NCBI GenBank assembly: GCA_016186945.1
Contig: JACPKR010000025.1
Location: 1 to 64,000, forward strand
Direction of reading: 5' to 3'
Length of the DNA: 64,000 nucleotides
Origin: Deltaproteobacteria bacterium
GTDB lineage: Bacteria; Bdellovibrionota_B; Oligoflexia; Oligoflexales; Bog-1112
Shown: piece by piece, positions 62,285-64,000 of the stretch
Layout of the letters: the number at the start of each line of letters is the position of its first letter
Numbering within the stretch: position 1 is the stretch's first letter
Notes under the pieces: generated by a model
What the model saw: only the letters and a program-made list of their open reading frames with translations
The model's database searches: none
Told to the model about the DNA's origin: nothing
Translations under genes and position numbers: made by a program

Positions 62285-64000
62285 TTAGCTGGCCTCAGGC
62301 AGTTGTTTCTCGAGGAGTTCTTCCCTCCATGAGTATTTGCCGTCTTTCGTAAGTTCGAGTTCCCAGGTGCCTTTCGTCTGAAAGGACTCACCGAGGAGTT
62401 TATCGCTGACATGGTCTACGACCGTAGACTGGAAAGCTCGTCGCATTGCTCGACCTCCAAATTCTCCAGCGGAAGACTTTTCAAGAAGGGCTTCAATCAG
62501 GTCTTTCCCCAGCGAGAGGACCAGCTCATGTTTGGCGATTCTTTTGTTAAGTTCCGTCATCATACGCTGCAGGAGCATTTCCAGGTGCGGCCTACCTAAT
62601 TTTGCAAAGATAATCACTTCGTCAATCCTTCCCACGAACTCGGGGCGCAATACTTGTGCGAGTTTGCTTCGAACTTCGTCATCAAAGCGATCCTCTTTTG
62701 GCTTTGAGTCCAGCTCCAGAGGAATGTTCGACGTCATGACCATCAAGGTATTTCGAAAATTCACCAAGCGTCCGTTGGCGTCCGTCAGGCGTCCATCATC
62801 AAAGGTTTGTAGAAGTAAATCCAGAACCCGAGGGTGTGCTTTCTCTATTTCATCGAAAAGGACGACGGTGTACGGTTGGCGACGAACCGGTTCTGACAAC
62901 TCTCCACCCTCTCCATAGCCTACATAGCCGGGTGGAGAGCCAATGAGACGGGAGACGCTGTGCTGTTCCATATATTCCGACATGTCGATACGCACCATGC
63001 GGTTTTCGTCATGGAAGAGTTCCTCTGCAAGGGCTTTCACCGTCTCCGTTTTCCCTACACCTGTCGGACCTAAAAACAGAAACACTCCCGCAGGTCTATT
63101 AGGGTCGGAAACCCCACTGCGTGCTCGCCGCACGGCTTTGCTGACTTTGGAAATTGCTTCCGCTTGTCCGAAGACCCGCTTCCCAAGCCGCTGCTCCATA
63201 GATATCAACGCCTTGGTTTCTTCCTTCATCAAGCTTGCGACAGGAATTCTCGTCCATGTGGCGATCACTTCCGCAATTTCGGGACTTCCCACGATTTGCC
63301 GAAGCCACGAGTGGTCATTCTGCATCGTCATGAGTTTAGAGCGAATAGCTTCGATGTCTTTCACAATTTTGGGTAATTCCGTGTATTGCAGTTTCGCGGC
63401 AAGTTCAAAGTCGCCTCGCTGCTTTGTGCTTTCAAAGAGACCTTCCAGCTCCTGCTTCCGACGCTCTTGTTTTCTAAGGTTTTCGAGCATAACCTTGTGA
63501 TTTTCCCAAATCCCTTTTAGTTTCTGAAATTCCTTGCTCACCTCACCAAGTTTCGTATCTATATTTGCTAGAGCTGCCGTAGCGGTTTTATCTTTTTTGT
63601 CGATCGCTTTTTTCTCGATTTCAAGTTGATCGATTTCCGCTCTTAGGTTGTCCATAACAGCCGGCATACTGTCGATCTGAATCCTCAGCCGACTGCAAGC
63701 TTCATCGAGCAAGTCGATAGCCTTGTCGGGCAAGCGTCGTCCTGGAAGGTAGCGAATGGAGAGGTCAGTACAACTCACCAGGGCTTCGTCGTCTATCTGA
63801 ACACCATGGAAAATCTCGTAGCGGCCCTTGATCCCACGGAGTATCCCCAGGGTAGCTGCTCGGCTCGGTTCGTCCACCGTGACTGACTGAAAGCGTCGTT
63901 CAAGAGCAGGATCTTTCTCGATATGCTTGCGATACTCGTCGAGCGTGGTCGCTCCCAGGCAACGCAGCTCCCCTCTTGCCAGTGCCGGCTTGAGCAGATT
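62285..64000 (-). CDS. clpB: Chaperone ClpB, partial (start beyond the window)
   Basis: A disaggregase that works with DnaK/GrpE. The visible 571 residues begin in the first ATPase domain ([28 protein letters not shown]) and continue through the long coiled-coil middle domain. The second ATPase follows ([38 protein letters not shown]) with the C-terminal domain. The frame is open to the last base of the window, so the N-terminus lies outside. It is separated from prs by tRNA-Gln. Confidence 0.95.
   Translation of the reverse strand, partial: NLLKPALARGELRCLGATTLDEYRKHIEKDPALERRFQSVTVDEPSRAATLGILRGIKGRYEIFHGVQIDDEALVSCTDLSIRYLPGRRLPDKAIDLLDEACSRLRIQIDSMPAVMDNLRAEIDQLEIEKKAIDKKDKTATAALANIDTKLGEVSKEFQKLKGIWENHKVMLENLRKQERRKQELEGLFESTKQRGDFELAAKLQYTELPKIVKDIEAIRSKLMTMQNDHSWLRQIVGSPEIAEVIATWTRIPVASLMKEETKALISMEQRLGKRVFGQAEAISKVSKAVRRARSGVSDPNRPAGVFLFLGPTGVGKTETVKALAEELFHDENRMVRIDMSEYMEQHSVSRLIGSPPGYVGYGEGGELSEPVRRQPYTVVLFDEIEKAHPRVLDLLLQTFDDGRLTDANGRLVNFRNTLMVMTSNIPLELDSKPKEDRFDDEVRSKLAQVLRPEFVGRIDEVIIFAKLGRPHLEMLLQRMMTELNKRIAKHELVLSLGKDLIEALLEKSSAGEFGGRAMRRAFQSTVVDHVSDKLLGESFQTKGTWELELTKDGKYSWREELLEKQLPEAS

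Overview
The window comes from a flagellated Gram-negative bacterium of moderate GC content. It carries outer-membrane beta-barrels, lipoproteins, a TolC/RND efflux system and a deltaproteobacterial-style flagellar gene order (fliL-fliN-fliO-P-Q-R-flhB-flhA-flhF-flhG-fliA). A Bdellovibrionota/Oligoflexia-like or other former deltaproteobacterial lineage is the best guess, but the sequence alone does not fix it. Nearly all of the window is chromosomal core. The exception is an island at about 44.4-48.2 kb that looks AT-rich and holds an abiE toxin-antitoxin pair and a lipoprotein metalloprotease.

Layout. 0.1-2.0 kb: a sugar-nucleotide epimerase and a family 2 glycosyltransferase. 2.0-5.6 kb: a TauE/SafE permease and one very long ORF that joins two outer-membrane proteins through a repeat element. 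5.7-16.8 kb: one flagellar export and regulation operon ending in fliA and two accessory genes. 17.0-20.3 kb: an alpha/beta hydrolase and a SulP-STAS-cyclic-nucleotide-domain transporter. 20.4-26.7 kb: a copper/silver efflux operon (TolC-like, CusB-like, CusA), followed by a TerC-family gene. 27.9-30.9 kb: a four-gene operon of exported proteins (glycosyltransferase-like, PIG-L deacetylase, two small barrels). 31-42.7 kb: central carbon and redox genes (pckG, a GlcD-type oxidase, maeB, trxB, mrp, sucCD) with a PBP4-type dacB. 42.8-44.3 kb: a PocR/sigma-54 regulator. 44.6-48.6 kb: abiE, an M13-like lipoprotein and small unknowns. 48.6-54 kb: rhomboid, hutH, rpe, def. 54-64 kb: a proteostasis, replication and translation block (lon, grpE, a Fis-like gene, dnaB, rplI, rpsF, pth, rplY, prs, tRNA-Gln, clpB running off the end).

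The most unusual content is the repeats. Family A is a roughly 169-bp, three-hairpin, MITE-like element with CTATAG termini. It has eight copies and one relic. It repeatedly enters coding sequence: it joins two barrel proteins in frame, supplies a 26-residue tail to DacB, and supplies stop codons for CusA, the DUF971 protein, SucD and the second barrel, as well as a ribosome-binding site for tauE. Family B is a palindromic REP-like element with at least nine copies, mostly abutting gene ends. A third repeat is a tandem duplication beside the hydrolase. The abiE cassette is bracketed by an exact 20-bp direct repeat, one copy of which lies inside the neighbouring lipoprotein gene. No transposase is present, so any mobilising enzyme would have to act in trans.
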